Positions 1-11,111 of a DNA stretch of 64,000 bases are shown here, piece after piece; positions within the stretch are counted from its first letter, which is position 1; each line of letters opens with the position of its first letter. The stretch covers positions 30,190-94,189 of the forward strand of contig NZ_BQXQ01000019.1 of assembly GCF_030159055.1 (NCBI RefSeq), written 5' to 3'. This DNA is from Acidovorax sp. SUPP3334 (GTDB taxonomy: Bacteria; Pseudomonadota; Gammaproteobacteria; Burkholderiales; Burkholderiaceae_C). A program made the translations under genes and the position numbers. The notes under the pieces were generated by a model that saw only the letters and a program-made list of their open reading frames with translations, ran no database searches and was not told the origin of the DNA.

Positions 1-2
1 CC

Positions 3-893
3 AACATCGGCGCGGGCGACCACCTGGGCCTGAACTACATCACCACGGTGGACGACCTGGCCGTGCTCAAGCGCGTGATCGTGCAGAACGTGGCCCCCGA
101 CGGCTATGCGGTGCTCAATGCCGCCGACCCCATCGTCGCGGCCATGGCATCGTCCACGCCGGGCAAGGTGATCTACTTCGCCAGCGACCGCCACCACCCC
201 GTGATGGCCACGCACCGCGCGCAGGGCAACCGGTCGGTGTACATGGATGGCGAGTCCATCGTCGCGGCGGAAGGCTCGTGGCGCGAAACCATCCACCTGC
301 GCGACGTGCCGATCACGCGCAACGGCAAGATCGGCTTCCAGGTCGAGAACGTCATGGCTTCGGTGGCCGCCGCGTGGGGCGCGGGCCTGCCATGGCAGAC
401 GATCCGCCGGGGGCTGTCGGGCTTCGTGAACGACAGCGACAACGCCCCTGGCCGCTTCAACGTGATGGACTTCAAGGGCGCCACGGTGATCGCCGACTAC
501 GGCCACAACCCCGATGCCATGCGTGCCCTGGTGGCCGCCGTGGATGCGCTGCCCGGCAACCGCCGCAGCGTGGTCATCAGCGGTGCGGGCGACCGGCGCG
601 ACGAAGACATCCGCGACCAGACGGTGATCCTCGGGACCGCGTTCGACGACGTGATCCTCTACCAGGACGCGGCCCAGCGCGGCCGTGCCGACGGCGAGGT
701 GATGGCGTTGCTGCGCGAGGGCCTGGCCGGCGCATCGCGCACCAAGCACATCGAAGAGATCCGCGGCGAATTCGTCGCCATCGACTACGCCCTGGACCGG
801 CTGCAGCCCGGCGACCTGTGCCTGGTCCTGGTGGACCAGGTGGAGGAAGCCCTGGCGCACCTGGCCAAGCGCTGCTCGGAGGTGACAGCATGA
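3..893 (+). CDS. cphA: Cyanophycin synthetase, C-terminal part (5' end outside window)
   Basis: This is the last 296 codons of a longer gene; the frame is open to the window edge, so no start is visible. The visible part is a Mur-ligase-like module. It includes the glycine-rich stretch NIGAGDHLGL, a central region with FNVMDF, and the ligase C-terminal motif DYGHNPDAMRAL (Mur ligases have DYAHNP). The closing domain contains SGAGDRRDEDI and LVLVDQVEEAL. This arrangement matches the C-terminal ligase half of CphA, which polymerises aspartate and arginine into cyanophycin, a nitrogen store. Family members are near 700-900 residues, so roughly two thirds lies upstream. The stop overlaps the ATG of creA (ATGA), implying translational coupling. 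A Mur-type peptide ligase of another class is the alternative; the GDRRDEDI region favours CphA. Confidence 0.85.
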   Translation, partial: NIGAGDHLGLNYITTVDDLAVLKRVIVQNVAPDGYAVLNAADPIVAAMASSTPGKVIYFASDRHHPVMATHRAQGNRSVYMDGESIVAAEGSWRETIHLRDVPITRNGKIGFQVENVMASVAAAWGAGLPWQTIRRGLSGFVNDSDNAPGRFNVMDFKGATVIADYGHNPDAMRALVAAVDALPGNRRSVVISGAGDRRDEDIRDQTVILGTAFDDVILYQDAAQRGRADGEVMALLREGLAGASRTKHIEEIRGEFVAIDYALDRLQPGDLCLVLVDQVEEALAHLAKRCSEVTA

Positions 894-1381
894 GCGCCCG
901 CAGCATGCTGCGCCACACCGCAATGGCGCTCGGGCTGGCGGCCACTGCGCTGGGTGCGCAGGCCGACACCATCGGCACCGTGGACACGGCGTTCAAGCTG
1001 CTCGGCCGCGACCACGACATCATCGTGGAGGCCTACGACGACCCTGCCGTGCAGGGCGTGACCTGCTACGTGTCGCGCGCCCGCACGGGCGGAATCAAGG
1101 GCTCGCTCGGACTGGCCGAGGACAAGGCCGAGGCGTCGATCGCCTGCCGCCAGACCGGGCCCATCGCCTTCCCCAAGCCGCCGCTCAAGCAGCAGGACGA
1201 AGTGTTCAGCGAACGCATCTCGATTTTGTTCAAGCGCCTGCGCATCGTGCGCATGGTGGACCCCGCGCGCAACACGCTGGTGTACCTGACGTACTCCGAC
1301 CGGCTCATCGAAGGCTCGCCGCAGAACGCGGTCACCGCCGTGCCGGTGGACCGGGCCACGCCGATCCCTCTCAAGAAGTGA
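890..1381 (+). CDS. creA: CreA family periplasmic protein
   Basis: The product is 163 residues with an N-terminal signal peptide of about 27 residues (hydrophobic core MALGLAATALG, cleavage near AQA-D). The mature part shows CreA-family features: IGTVDTAFKLLGRDHDI, AYDDPAVQGVTCYVSRA, and two cysteines at about residues 64 and 86 (VTCYVS, IACRQTGP). The C-terminal half is FKRLRIVRMVDPARNTLVYLTYSD. CreA is widespread in Proteobacteria and has no firmly established function. The start is fixed by the ATGA overlap with the cyanophycin synthetase stop, which suggests one transcript. An IS630-type element follows about 70 bp downstream. Confidence 0.88.
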   Translation: MSARSMLRHTAMALGLAATALGAQADTIGTVDTAFKLLGRDHDIIVEAYDDPAVQGVTCYVSRARTGGIKGSLGLAEDKAEASIACRQTGPIAFPKPPLKQQDEVFSERISILFKRLRIVRMVDPARNTLVYLTYSDRLIEGSPQNAVTAVPVDRATPIPLKK

Positions 1382-1454
1382 CCGGCTGCGGAGGGGGACG
1401 GGCCAGTGCCAGATCGCCCTCCACCGCAGTATCCACGGCCTATACAGCTATCAA

Positions 1455-2560
1455 TTACTCATAAGTCAGTAACTTAGAGAACACTCTCTTGCGCAGAGCG
1501 GCGATCGGTGCTTTCATTGGCATGAAACGAGACGGACGCACCCTGGCCCACAATGTGTTGGAAGAAATGCGCATGCTGGCCGTACAGCGCATGCGCGAAG
1601 GAGAGTCGCCAGCAGCGGTGGCGGCTTCCTTGGGCATGCACAGGGGCTGGGCCTACAAGTGCAAAGCCGCTGCCAGCGGGCGCGGCAATGGGCTGCGCGC
1701 GCTGCGCTCGACCAAAGGCACAGGCCGCCCGCGCAGCCTCACACCCGTGCAGGAGCGCCAGGTTTTTCGCTGGGTCAACGGCAAAAACCCACGCCAGCAC
1801 GGCTTCGACTTTGGCCTGTGGACCCGCCAGATTGTGCGAGAACTGGTGGCACAGCGTTTTGGGGTGAGCCTGTCGCTGGCTAGCATCGCAGCCTTGCTCG
1901 CGCGTCTGGGCCTGACACCGCAAAAGCCCTTGCAACGAGCTTACCAACGTGACCCGCAAGCCATTGAGCGCTGGGTCACCGAGACCTATCCGGCCATTGC
2001 CCGGCAGGCCAAGCGGGACAAGGCCGAAGTCTTCTTCTGGGACGAGTCGGGCTTTCGCGCTGATGCCGTGCATGGCAAGACCTGGGGAGCCAAGGGCCAG
2101 ACCCCGGTCGTGGAGCGCCCGGGCCAGCGCCAGTCGATCTCGGCGGCCTCAGCCGTCAACTCCAAAGGGGCGTTCTGGTTTGAGACCTACCAGGGAGCGC
2201 TTACAGGCGAGTTGTTCGTGCAACTGCTCAAGAACATGATGGCCGAGCGTGAGAAACCCGTGCACTTGGTCGTCGATGGCTTGCCGGCTCACAAGAAGGC
2301 CCTCGTCAAGCAATACGTGGCAAGCACGGCGGGCGCATCGACGTTGCACTTCCTGCCCGGCTATGCGCCAGACCTCAATCCAGATGAGCTGGTATGGAGC
2401 CACGCCAAGCGCACAGGGGTGGCGCGCAGTCCATTGCGAAAGGGAGACAAGCTCAAGGAGCGTGTGGATGCGCAGTTGCAGTCGGTGGCTGAAGATCCTG
2501 CACTCATCAGGTCATTCTTCAGACACCCATCTGTCGCCTATATTTCTGACTTGTGAGTAA
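1455..2560. mobile_element. Complete IS630-family insertion sequence
   Basis: The element is bounded by near-perfect inverted terminal repeats. The left end, from 1455, reads TTACTCATAAGTCAG. The right end at 2538-2560, reverse-complemented, reads TTACTCACAAGTCAG. A TA dinucleotide sits at the same place in both ends (1456-1457 and 2558-2559), as expected from the TA target duplication of IS630/Tc1-type elements. About 1.1 kb of intervening DNA holds one intact transposase gene. The stop codon of the transposase lies inside the right repeat. It sits between creA and the hydrolase gene and interrupts neither. A miniature element with similar ends lies at 51725-51829. Confidence 0.9.
1522..2556 (+). 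CDS. IS630 family transposase
   Basis: The product is 344 residues. An N-terminal helix-turn-helix region (residues about 15-60, GESPAAVAASLGMHRGW) is followed by a second winged-helix part. The DDE catalytic domain carries the three acidic motifs in order: FFWDESGFR, LVVDGLPAHKK and PGYAPDLNPDELVW. The final motif with DLNPxE is diagnostic for IS630. The ATG at 1522 (MKRDGRTL) is chosen because this is the usual IS630 N-terminus; an in-frame TTG at 1489 would add 11 residues next to the left repeat. No frameshift or internal stop is visible, so the enzyme could be active and could act in trans on related ends elsewhere in the window. Confidence 0.92.
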   Translation: MKRDGRTLAHNVLEEMRMLAVQRMREGESPAAVAASLGMHRGWAYKCKAAASGRGNGLRALRSTKGTGRPRSLTPVQERQVFRWVNGKNPRQHGFDFGLWTRQIVRELVAQRFGVSLSLASIAALLARLGLTPQKPLQRAYQRDPQAIERWVTETYPAIARQAKRDKAEVFFWDESGFRADAVHGKTWGAKGQTPVVERPGQRQSISAASAVNSKGAFWFETYQGALTGELFVQLLKNMMAEREKPVHLVVDGLPAHKKALVKQYVASTAGASTLHFLPGYAPDLNPDELVWSHAKRTGVARSPLRKGDKLKERVDAQLQSVAEDPALIRSFFRHPSVAYISDL

Positions 2561-2697
2561 GGGTTCGCTGCCTGCGCCTGTCCGAGGCCCGACAGGTCTT
2601 GCGCCTGCAAGGCCCTAAGATTCCACCCGGGCCCGCCGCAACGGTTGGCCGGTCTGTGTGGCAAGAACCAGGAACCGATTTTTGAAGAAAAAAAGGA

Positions 2698-3801
2698 ATG
2701 GCGATGACGGAGACGACGACGGCAGCAGAGGTTTTTTCCGAGGTGCGCGGGCAGGTGGGTTTCATCACCCTCAACCGGCCCAGGGCGCTGAATGCCCTGT
2801 CGCTGGGCATGGTGCGCTCACTCATGCAGACACTGCTGGATTGGCAGCACGATGAGCGCATTGCCGCAGTGGCCATCCGCGGCAGCAACAAGGAAGGGCC
2901 CTTCGGCGCCTTTTGTGCAGGAGGGGACATTCGATTCCTGCACCAAGCGGGCAGCCAGGGCGACCCACGGCTGGAAGATTTCTTTACCGAGGAATACGCG
3001 CTCAATCACCTGATCCATCATTACGGCAAGCCCTACATCGCCTTCATGGACGGCATCGTGATGGGCGGGGGCATGGGCATCAGCCAGGGCGCCAGCCTGC
3101 GCATCGTGACCGAGCGCACGAAGATGGCCATGCCGGAGACGGCGATCGGCCTGTTCCCCGATGTGGGCGGGGGCTACTTCCTGTCGCGGTGCAAGGGGCA
3201 TGCCGGTGAATGGCTGGGACTGACCGGCGACACCATCGGTGCAGGGGATGCCGTTGCGCTGGGTTTGGCCGACGGCTGCATGCCGTCCGATCAGCAAGCC
3301 GCCGTCTGGGAGGTGCTCGGCAGCGGAACATTTGCCGACGGAAAAGCCATCGAACAGCTGATTGCTGCAAAATTCATAGCTAAAGAGGCTTTGGATACAG
3401 CGGTGACGGCCGAAATCGATCAATACTTTTCGCTGGCTGACGTACAGGCCATCACCGTGGCGCTGGAAGCCGCAGACAGCGAATGGGCTCGCGCCACGGC
3501 AGCGACATTGCGCAAGCGCTCTCCCCTTATGCTGCACGTGGTGCTGGAACAGATCCGCCGTGCGCGCGGTATGGATCTGGCGACCGACTTGCGCATGGAG
3601 CGCGACATGGTGCGCCATTGTTTCTACCTGCGCCCCGGCCAAAGCGAGACGGTAGAGGGTATTCGCGCCCTGGCGGTCGACAAGGACCACGCCCCACGTT
3701 GGAGTCCAGCCCGCATCGAGGAAGTGACACCGGACATGGTGGCCCCATTCTTTGACAGCCCCTGGCCGGTTCACGCCCATCCGCTCGCAGCGTTGCGCTG
3801 A
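2698..3801 (+). CDS. Enoyl-CoA hydratase/isomerase family protein, 3-hydroxyisobutyryl-CoA hydrolase type
   Basis: The product is 367 residues with a crotonase fold. The oxyanion-hole motif FCAGGDIRFLHQAG is followed by YGKPYIAFMDGIVMGGGMGIS and the acidic motif MAMPETAIGLFPDVGGGYF. The PETxIGLFPDVG signature and the long C-terminal extension (residues about 230-360) are typical of 3-hydroxyisobutyryl-CoA hydrolases, which release 3-hydroxyisobutyrate in valine breakdown. They distinguish it from ordinary enoyl-CoA hydratases of about 260 residues. No other valine-pathway gene is adjacent, so substrate is inferred from family signature alone. A purine-rich stretch (GAAGAAAAAAAGGA) precedes the ATG. 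The convergent anti-sigma gene ends about 50 bp downstream. Confidence 0.82.
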   Translation: MAMTETTTAAEVFSEVRGQVGFITLNRPRALNALSLGMVRSLMQTLLDWQHDERIAAVAIRGSNKEGPFGAFCAGGDIRFLHQAGSQGDPRLEDFFTEEYALNHLIHHYGKPYIAFMDGIVMGGGMGISQGASLRIVTERTKMAMPETAIGLFPDVGGGYFLSRCKGHAGEWLGLTGDTIGAGDAVALGLADGCMPSDQQAAVWEVLGSGTFADGKAIEQLIAAKFIAKEALDTAVTAEIDQYFSLADVQAITVALEAADSEWARATAATLRKRSPLMLHVVLEQIRRARGMDLATDLRMERDMVRHCFYLRPGQSETVEGIRALAVDKDHAPRWSPARIEEVTPDMVAPFFDSPWPVHAHPLAALR

Positions 3802-3850
3802 CCTGGCCGCTTGATCCGAAGGCATCGGATTTACCCCCGATGCCGACTGT

Positions 3851-4678
3851 TCACAGCTGTGGATGCACCGCCGTGGCCAGTCCGAGCAGGGCGGCGCGCG
3901 GCAGGGCGCCGCTAAGGGCGTAGCCGAAGCCGCTGTCCGTCCAGTAAAAGCAGGGCACCGGCCCGTCCGCGTCGAAGCGGAATGCGGTGTCGGCAGCGCC
4001 CGCCTGTTCTGCCCGCAGGGCGCCGAGGTACAGCGTGACCCGTTCGCCCGCCGCGTTCTGGTACATGAACTGGGCGCGCGCACCGGTATCGCCAGGCAGC
4101 AGCCGGCCTCCTACGAGTTCGTACCCCTGCGCCGCCAGCACGGGCACCTTGAGCGGGCGCCCCAGCCGTTTGGACAGCCACTGCACGAGGTGGTCTTGTT
4201 GAGCCGCCGCCACCTCCACGGGGTGGCGTTGTTCTGGCTGATAGATCGCGTGCGCCAGTGCTGCCTGCTGGGCGAAGCGGCGAGCATCCGGTGCCGCGCT
4301 GGCCATTCGGGCAGATGCTGATTCCCCTGCATGGTTCGGCCATTGCCCGTGCATGGTCCAGCCCATTCCAAAAGCCAGTGCCAGCGATGCCGCCATGCCA
4401 CCCAGGCGCCACCAGCGCGCCTCGCGATCACGCAGCGCTTGCAGCCGGTCAGCCGCGCGGCGAATGCCATCTGGGATCGGGGCGGTGTTCCAGGCCGCAT
4501 GCAGGCCTTTCAGATGCTCACGCTGGCTTTGCCAAGCCGCCAGCGTGGCTTGAAGGTCCGAGCCAGCGTGGCGTGCCAGCCGAACCCGCAGCGCATCGGC
4601 TTGCTCAGTCGGAAGGCGCCCATCCACCAAGGCATGGAGTTCCTCGTCGGAAAGCGGAGCGTCGTTATCGGTAGCCAT
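3851..4678 (-). CDS. Anti-sigma factor, membrane-anchored
   Basis: The product is 275 residues. The N-terminus (SDEELHALVDGRLPTEQADAL) resembles the cytoplasmic anti-sigma part of transmembrane regulators. A single membrane segment lies at about residues 95-112 (GGMAASLALAFGMGWTM). About 160 periplasmic residues follow. No HxxxCxxC zinc motif is seen, so it is not a zinc-binding anti-sigma factor. The start (MATDNDAP) lies 11 bp after the stop of the ECF sigma gene, so the two form an operon and the protein is the likely inhibitor of that sigma factor. The frame is open far upstream but only this ATG fits the sigma gene boundary. The inducing signal is unknown. Confidence 0.8.
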   Translation of the reverse strand: MATDNDAPLSDEELHALVDGRLPTEQADALRVRLARHAGSDLQATLAAWQSQREHLKGLHAAWNTAPIPDGIRRAADRLQALRDREARWWRLGGMAASLALAFGMGWTMHGQWPNHAGESASARMASAAPDARRFAQQAALAHAIYQPEQRHPVEVAAAQQDHLVQWLSKRLGRPLKVPVLAAQGYELVGGRLLPGDTGARAQFMYQNAAGERVTLYLGALRAEQAGAADTAFRFDADGPVPCFYWTDSGFGYALSGALPRAALLGLATAVHPQL

Positions 4679-4689
4679 GTCCGGTGCTC

Positions 4690-5211
4690 TCACTTCAGCC
4701 GGCGCAGCGCTGGTGGGCCATCTGCAGAGGATGGCCGCACGGCTTGGGCAGGCGCCTGCATCAGTTCGCGCAAGCGCGCCCGTGCGCGCGATAGCCGCGA
4801 CATCACCGTGCCGACAGGAATCTGCAGCACGCGCGCCGTCTGGGCATAGTCCATGTCCTCGAGCGTGACGAGGAGCAGCACTGCCCGCTGGTCCGAAGGA
4901 AGGCGCTGCAGGCACCGGTCGAGGTCGATGGCATCGTCCGATGCGGGCGGAGGTGCCTGATGAAGGCTGTCCTGGACCGTCTCGATGTCCAGCAAGGGCA
5001 GGGCGGAGGCCGATCGCTGCTGGTTGAGGTACAGGTGGTGCATCAACGTAAAAAGCCAAGCGCGCAAATCGCTGCCGGCACGCCAGAGCAACCACTTGCG
5101 GCAAGCGCGCTCCAGCGTGTCTTGCACAAGATCGTCGGCTGCCCAGGCATTGCCTGTCAGTGCCCGAGCGTAGCGGCGCAGGCCAGGCAGATGATCGACG
5201 ATCTGGTCCAT
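4690..5211 (-). CDS. ECF-type RNA polymerase sigma factor
   Basis: The product is 173 residues, the usual ECF size. Region 2 is at about residues 10-75 (NAWAADDLVQDTLERACRKW, LRAWLFTLMHHLYLN). Region 4 is at about residues 95-150 (LPSDQRAVLLLVTLEDMDYAQTARV, then VPVGTVMSRLSRARARL in modified form IPVGTVMSRLSRARARLRE). It directs core RNA polymerase to a small regulon under control of the anti-sigma protein encoded next. The lipoprotein gene upstream ends 28 bp before this start on the same strand. The three genes are therefore probably cotranscribed and the lipoprotein is a likely target or signal component. Confidence 0.9.
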   Translation of the reverse strand: MDQIVDHLPGLRRYARALTGNAWAADDLVQDTLERACRKWLLWRAGSDLRAWLFTLMHHLYLNQQRSASALPLLDIETVQDSLHQAPPPASDDAIDLDRCLQRLPSDQRAVLLLVTLEDMDYAQTARVLQIPVGTVMSRLSRARARLRELMQAPAQAVRPSSADGPPALRRLK

Positions 5212-5239
5212 GGCACTCGCGCCTGTGTTTAACCCCCGT

Positions 5240-5623
5240 TCAAGGCTTGGCGGTGTGCCAGACCTGGTTGACGCCGTCGCCTGTGCGATCGCCCGGTTTT
5301 GCGTCCTTGGCCCAGTAATAGAGCGGCTTGCCTTTGTAGGCCAGTTGGCTGCTGCCGTCGTCGCGGCGGACCACGCTGTAGTCGCCGGTCGGGGTGGCGT
5401 TGCCAGCCATCAGCGGTGGCCAATTGGTTGCGCAGGGACCGTTGCAAACCGATTTGCCACTGCCGGTCGCATCGCGGTCGAACGTGTACAACGTCATGCC
5501 GTTGGGACCGGTCAGGGCGCCGTCCTTGGCCTGGACGCCAGCGGGCCCGGTCATCATCGAAGAGCAGCCGGCCAGGGCCAGTGCGAAAGCGGCCGCGGTC
5601 ACAGAGGAAGCAATGCGGATCAT
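5240..5623 (-). CDS. Lipoprotein of the COG4315 type
   Basis: The product is 127 residues. A signal peptide with lipobox LALAGCSS predicts lipidation at about Cys19. The mature part carries two copies of the family motif: GMTLYTFDRDATGSGKSVCNG with CNGPCATNWPPL, and GKPLYYWAKDAKPGDRTGD followed by NQVWH. Such proteins are common beside ECF sigma factors in Proteobacteria; their biochemical role is unknown. The start chosen is the ATG at 5623 (MIRIASS), which begins the signal peptide; the upstream open frame is rejected because it would bury the signal sequence. It is the first gene of the likely lipoprotein-sigma-anti-sigma operon. Confidence 0.83.
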   Translation of the reverse strand: MIRIASSVTAAAFALALAGCSSMMTGPAGVQAKDGALTGPNGMTLYTFDRDATGSGKSVCNGPCATNWPPLMAGNATPTGDYSVVRRDDGSSQLAYKGKPLYYWAKDAKPGDRTGDGVNQVWHTAKP

Positions 5624-5718
5624 GGTGTCTCCAGTTTTGGTGCGGGCAACGCGAAATGCGGCCCTGCACAGGGATGAACACCAAAGCATGCGCCTTTATT
5701 CCCGGCGCCGCTGAAAAA

Positions 5719-6192
5719 TCAACGGTTTCGGCCCTTCATGGCACGCTCGACCTCGCGCTTGCCTTCGCGGTCCTTGATCGTGTCGCGCTTGTCGTGCTCC
5801 GCCTTGCCCTTGGCCAGTGCGAAATCGCACTTCACCAAGCCGTCCTTCCAGTGCAGGTTCAGCGGCACGAGGGTGTAGCCTTTTTGCTCGACCTTGTTGA
5901 TCAGCCGGTCGATCTCCTGCCGGTGCAGCAGAAGCTTCTTGGTGCGTGCAGCCTCGGGGCTGACATGGGTGGAGGCGGTCTTGAGCGGGTTGATCTGGCA
6001 GCCGATCAGGAACAACTCGCTTTCGCGAATCACCACATAACCATCGGTCAATTGCACCTTGCCTTCTCGCAACGCTTTGACTTCCCAGCCATGCAGCACC
6101 ATGCCGGCTTCGTAGCGTTCCTCGAAGAAATAGTTGTAGGCTGCCTTTTTGTTATCGGCGATGCGGGACTGTGTTTCGGGTTTCTTGGCCAT
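5719..6192 (-). CDS. smpB: SsrA-binding protein SmpB
   Basis: The product is 157 residues, the normal SmpB length. It has the conserved N-terminal [31 protein letters not shown], and the basic tail ([20 protein letters not shown]). SmpB binds tmRNA and brings it to stalled ribosomes for trans-translation. It is divergent from ratA with about 140 bp between them, an arrangement shared with many beta- and gammaproteobacteria. No ssrA gene is seen in the window. Confidence 0.97.
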   Translation of the reverse strand: MAKKPETQSRIADNKKAAYNYFFEERYEAGMVLHGWEVKALREGKVQLTDGYVVIRESELFLIGCQINPLKTASTHVSPEAARTKKLLLHRQEIDRLINKVEQKGYTLVPLNLHWKDGLVKCDFALAKGKAEHDKRDTIKDREGKREVERAMKGRNR

Positions 6193-6332
6193 GGGTATTA
6201 GATGCGGCGCAAACCGGGAGATGAAAGCCCTCCCTACAATCGTTGTCGTCTCGCTTCCAAGATTTTAGGCCCACAGGCCAAAGCCCTCCATCGTGCCATC
6301 GGCCCAGCGGTTGAAGGCGCCTTCTTCCACCC

Positions 6333-6773
6333 ATGAAAAAAGTCAACAAGTCCGTCCTGATCTGGTACAGCCCCGAGGAAATGTTCGCGCTCGTCACCGA
6401 CGTGGGCAAGTACCCGGAGTTTCTGCCCTGGTGCGACCATGCCGCCGTGCTGGATCAGGATGAACAAGGCATGACGGCGGAGGTCGGCATTGCGCTGGGC
6501 GGTTTACGCAAGACCTTTGTCACGCGCAACACGCAGGAGGCGGGGCGTCGCGTTCAGATGCGCTTGGTCAAGGGGCCGTTTTCTCAACTGGACGGTGACT
6601 GGTGCTTTCATCCGGTGGCAGATGGTTCGCAACGGGCCTGCAAAGTGGAGCTGACCTTGAATTACGGCTTCGACAACATGGCCTTGGCTGCGCTGGTCGG
6701 GCCGGTTTTCGACCGCATCGCCAGCACCATGGTGGATGCGTTCATCCAGAGGGCTGAGCAGGTATATGGCTGA
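6333..6773 (+). CDS. ratA: RatA/COQ10 family START-domain protein
   Basis: The product is 146 residues forming a START/polyketide-cyclase fold. Motifs are NKSVLIWYSPEEMFALVTDV, KYPEFLPWCDHAAVL, a central LVKGPFSQLDGDW and CKVELTLNYGFDN. Family members have been described as a ribosome-association toxin (RatA) in E. coli and as Coq10-type ubiquinone-binding proteins; the ubiquinone role is better supported by homology to the mitochondrial protein. The stop overlaps the start of rnfH by 8 bp, so the two are translationally coupled. Whether it acts as a toxin here cannot be judged from sequence. Confidence 0.88.
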   Translation: MKKVNKSVLIWYSPEEMFALVTDVGKYPEFLPWCDHAAVLDQDEQGMTAEVGIALGGLRKTFVTRNTQEAGRRVQMRLVKGPFSQLDGDWCFHPVADGSQRACKVELTLNYGFDNMALAALVGPVFDRIASTMVDAFIQRAEQVYG

Positions 6774-7104
6774 GCCATCGAACGATGGGCTCTGGCTGGT
6801 TGTCACCGTGGTGCATTCGCCTGGGCCACGCATGACTAGCGAGCGTGAGGTCCGGCTGCCGGATGGTGCCACGCTGGCCGATGCATTGAGCGCCTGTGGA
6901 ATCGGCACGGATGGTGCGGCTTGCGGAATATGGGGGCGGCCGGCGACGCCTGGACAGTTGCTGCGAGATCAGGACAGGATCGAGCTTTACAGGCCTTTGG
7001 TGGTCGACCCCAAAGTAGCCCGGCGAGAGCGTTTCGTTCGCCAGGGCGCACGCTCCACCGGCCTGTTTGCACAGCGCAGACCCGGAGCGAAAGCCGGCTA
7101 CTGA
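6766..7104 (+). CDS. rnfH: RnfH family (UPF0125) ubiquitin-like protein
   Basis: The product is 112 residues with a beta-grasp fold. Motifs are VTVVHSPGPRMTSEREVRLPDGATLADAL, seen as separate strands, and DRIELYRPLVVDPKVARRERF, which is the RnfH signature. The ATG at 6766 is used because the family begins just before the VxVVYxxP strand. It overlaps the ratA stop. The ratA-rnfH pair next to smpB is a conserved neighbourhood. The biochemical role is not established. Confidence 0.86.
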   Translation: MAEPSNDGLWLVVTVVHSPGPRMTSEREVRLPDGATLADALSACGIGTDGAACGIWGRPATPGQLLRDQDRIELYRPLVVDPKVARRERFVRQGARSTGLFAQRRPGAKAGY

Positions 7105-7149
7105 AAACCTGCGGATCGAATGCCTTTCTCCACAGGCTTTCCGTGATGA

Positions 7150-9255
<2,106 letters not shown>

Positions 9256-9329
9256 TCCTTCAGCCACCACAGGCCCGAACTCTCCCAGCAGTGTTCGGGC
9301 CTTTGTCTTTCCCGTTTCCGTCGCCTGCC

Positions 9330-10949
9330 ATGCAACACCAGAAAATCCTCATCCTCGATTTCGGCTCCCAGGTCACCCAGCTCATTGCGCGCCGTATTCG
9401 TGAAGCCCACGTTCTCAGCGAAGTGCATCCCTGCGATGTCACGGACGAATGGATTCGCGACTATGCCAAGGACGGGTCGGTCAAAGGCGTAATTCTTTCC
9501 GGCAGCCACGCCAGTGTCTACGAAGACACCACCGACAAGGCGCCTCAAGCCGTGTTTGAACTGGGTGTGCCTGTGCTTGGTATCTGCTATGGCATGCAGG
9601 CCATGGCCCACCAACTGGGCGGCAAGGTCGAGGGTGGCCACAAGCGCGAGTTCGGCTTCGCAGCGGTACGTTCACGCGGCCATACGGAACTGCTCCGCGA
9701 CATTGCCGACTTCACCACCCCGGAAGGCCATGGCATGCTCAATGCGTGGATGAGTCATGGCGACAAGGTCACTGAATTGCCCCCGGGCTTCAAGTTGATG
9801 GCCAGCACCGAAAGTTGCCCCATCGCAGGCATGGCAGATGAAGAGCGCAGGTTCTATGCGGTTCAATTCCACCCGGAAGTGACTCATACCGTACAGGGCA
9901 AGGCGATACTGGAGCGCTTCGTCCTGGGTATTTGCGGTGTGCGCCCTGACTGGATCATGGGTGATTACATCTCCGAAGCGGTGCAGAAAATCCGCGATCA
10001 GGTGGGTGACGAAGAGGTGATTCTTGGCCTGTCCGGCGGAGTCGATTCTTCAGTGGCGGCTGCACTGATCCATCGTGCCATCGGAGACCAATTGACCTGC
10101 GTGTTCGTCGATCACGGCCTGCTGCGCCTGAACGAAGGCGACGTGGTGATGGAAATGTTCCAGGGCAAGCTTCACGCGAAGGTCATTCGCGTCGATGCCA
10201 GCGATCTATTCCTTGACAAACTGTCAGGTGTGAGTGATCCTGAGGTGAAGCGCAAGATCATTGGTGGTGAATTCGTTACGGTGTTCAAGCAAGAAGCCGC
10301 CAAACTCAAAGCGGGCGACCAAGGTCACAAGGGCGCGACTTTCTTGGCGCAGGGCACGATCTACCCAGACGTCATCGAATCGGGCGGTGCCAAAAGCAAG
10401 AAGGCCGTCACCATCAAAAGCCATCACAACGTCGGGGGGCTGCCGGAACAACTCGGATTGAAGTTGTTGGAGCCTTTGCGTGATCTTTTCAAGGACGAGG
10501 TCCGTGAACTGGGGGTGGCCTTGGGACTGCCACCAGAGATGGTGTATCGCCATCCATTCCCGGGCCCTGGCCTAGGGGTTCGCATTCTTGGCGAGGTGAA
10601 GAAGGAGTACGCGGACCTGCTGCGGCGGGCTGACGACATTTTCATTCAGGAACTGCGCAATTTCACAGACCCTGGAACAGGCAAGAGTTGGTATGAGTTG
10701 ACCAGCCAAGCATTCACAGTGTTTCTTCCGGTGAAGAGCGTCGGGGTAATGGGCGACGGGCGGACTTACGACTATGTCGTGGCCTTGCGTGCCGTGCAGA
10801 CCAGCGATTTCATGACGGCAGATTGGGCAGAGTTGCCTTATACCCTGTTGAAGAAGGTGTCTGGTCGCATCATCAATGAAGTGCGCGGTATCAACCGCGT
10901 GACTTACGACGTCTCGAGCAAGCCACCTGCCACCATCGAGTGGGAGTGA
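9330..10949 (+). CDS. guaA: GMP synthase (glutamine-hydrolysing)
   Basis: The product is 539 residues. It converts XMP to GMP using glutamine and ATP. The class I glutamine amidotransferase domain (residues about 5-200) has the nucleophile motif GICYGMQAM with Cys86 and the FHPEVTHT histidine motif. The ATP-pyrophosphatase domain starts with the PP-loop [14 protein letters not shown]. The C-terminal dimerisation domain ends with [17 protein letters not shown]. The start at 9330 ([14 protein letters not shown]) is the family start; upstream in-frame codons are leader. It is the second gene of guaBA. Confidence 0.98.
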   Translation: MQHQKILILDFGSQVTQLIARRIREAHVLSEVHPCDVTDEWIRDYAKDGSVKGVILSGSHASVYEDTTDKAPQAVFELGVPVLGICYGMQAMAHQLGGKVEGGHKREFGFAAVRSRGHTELLRDIADFTTPEGHGMLNAWMSHGDKVTELPPGFKLMASTESCPIAGMADEERRFYAVQFHPEVTHTVQGKAILERFVLGICGVRPDWIMGDYISEAVQKIRDQVGDEEVILGLSGGVDSSVAAALIHRAIGDQLTCVFVDHGLLRLNEGDVVMEMFQGKLHAKVIRVDASDLFLDKLSGVSDPEVKRKIIGGEFVTVFKQEAAKLKAGDQGHKGATFLAQGTIYPDVIESGGAKSKKAVTIKSHHNVGGLPEQLGLKLLEPLRDLFKDEVRELGVALGLPPEMVYRHPFPGPGLGVRILGEVKKEYADLLRRADDIFIQELRNFTDPGTGKSWYELTSQAFTVFLPVKSVGVMGDGRTYDYVVALRAVQTSDFMTADWAELPYTLLKKVSGRIINEVRGINRVTYDVSSKPPATIEWE

Positions 10950-11066
10950 TTCAGAAAAGCTACTTGACGACGGATTGATATCGATGCGTTAAAGCACCGA
11001 TTTCAATCAAAGTGCAGTTTGCTAGGCATGTCACGCTGTTTCAGTGTTCCTAGGCTAATAACCAAT

Positions 11067-11095
11067 AAAAAAAGCCACACTTGTGTGGCTTTTCC
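11067..11095 (-). terminator. Rho-independent terminator downstream of hcp
   Basis: A perfect stem pairs AAAGCCACAC with GTGTGGCTTT around a two-base TT centre (11071-11092). Read on the minus strand it is followed by a run of T residues. It lies 17 bp beyond the hcp stop, so it fits as the hcp terminator. On the plus strand it could also stop guaBA transcripts. Confidence 0.8.
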
Positions 11096-11111
11096 ATTGG
11101 CGGGAAGACGA

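Noticed and set aside
3361..3390. TTGCTGC-AAAATTCATAGC inside the hydrolase gene, resembling the short repeat family
   Set aside because: Only the first TAGC-like part matches, and the sequence is in frame within a conserved coding region.
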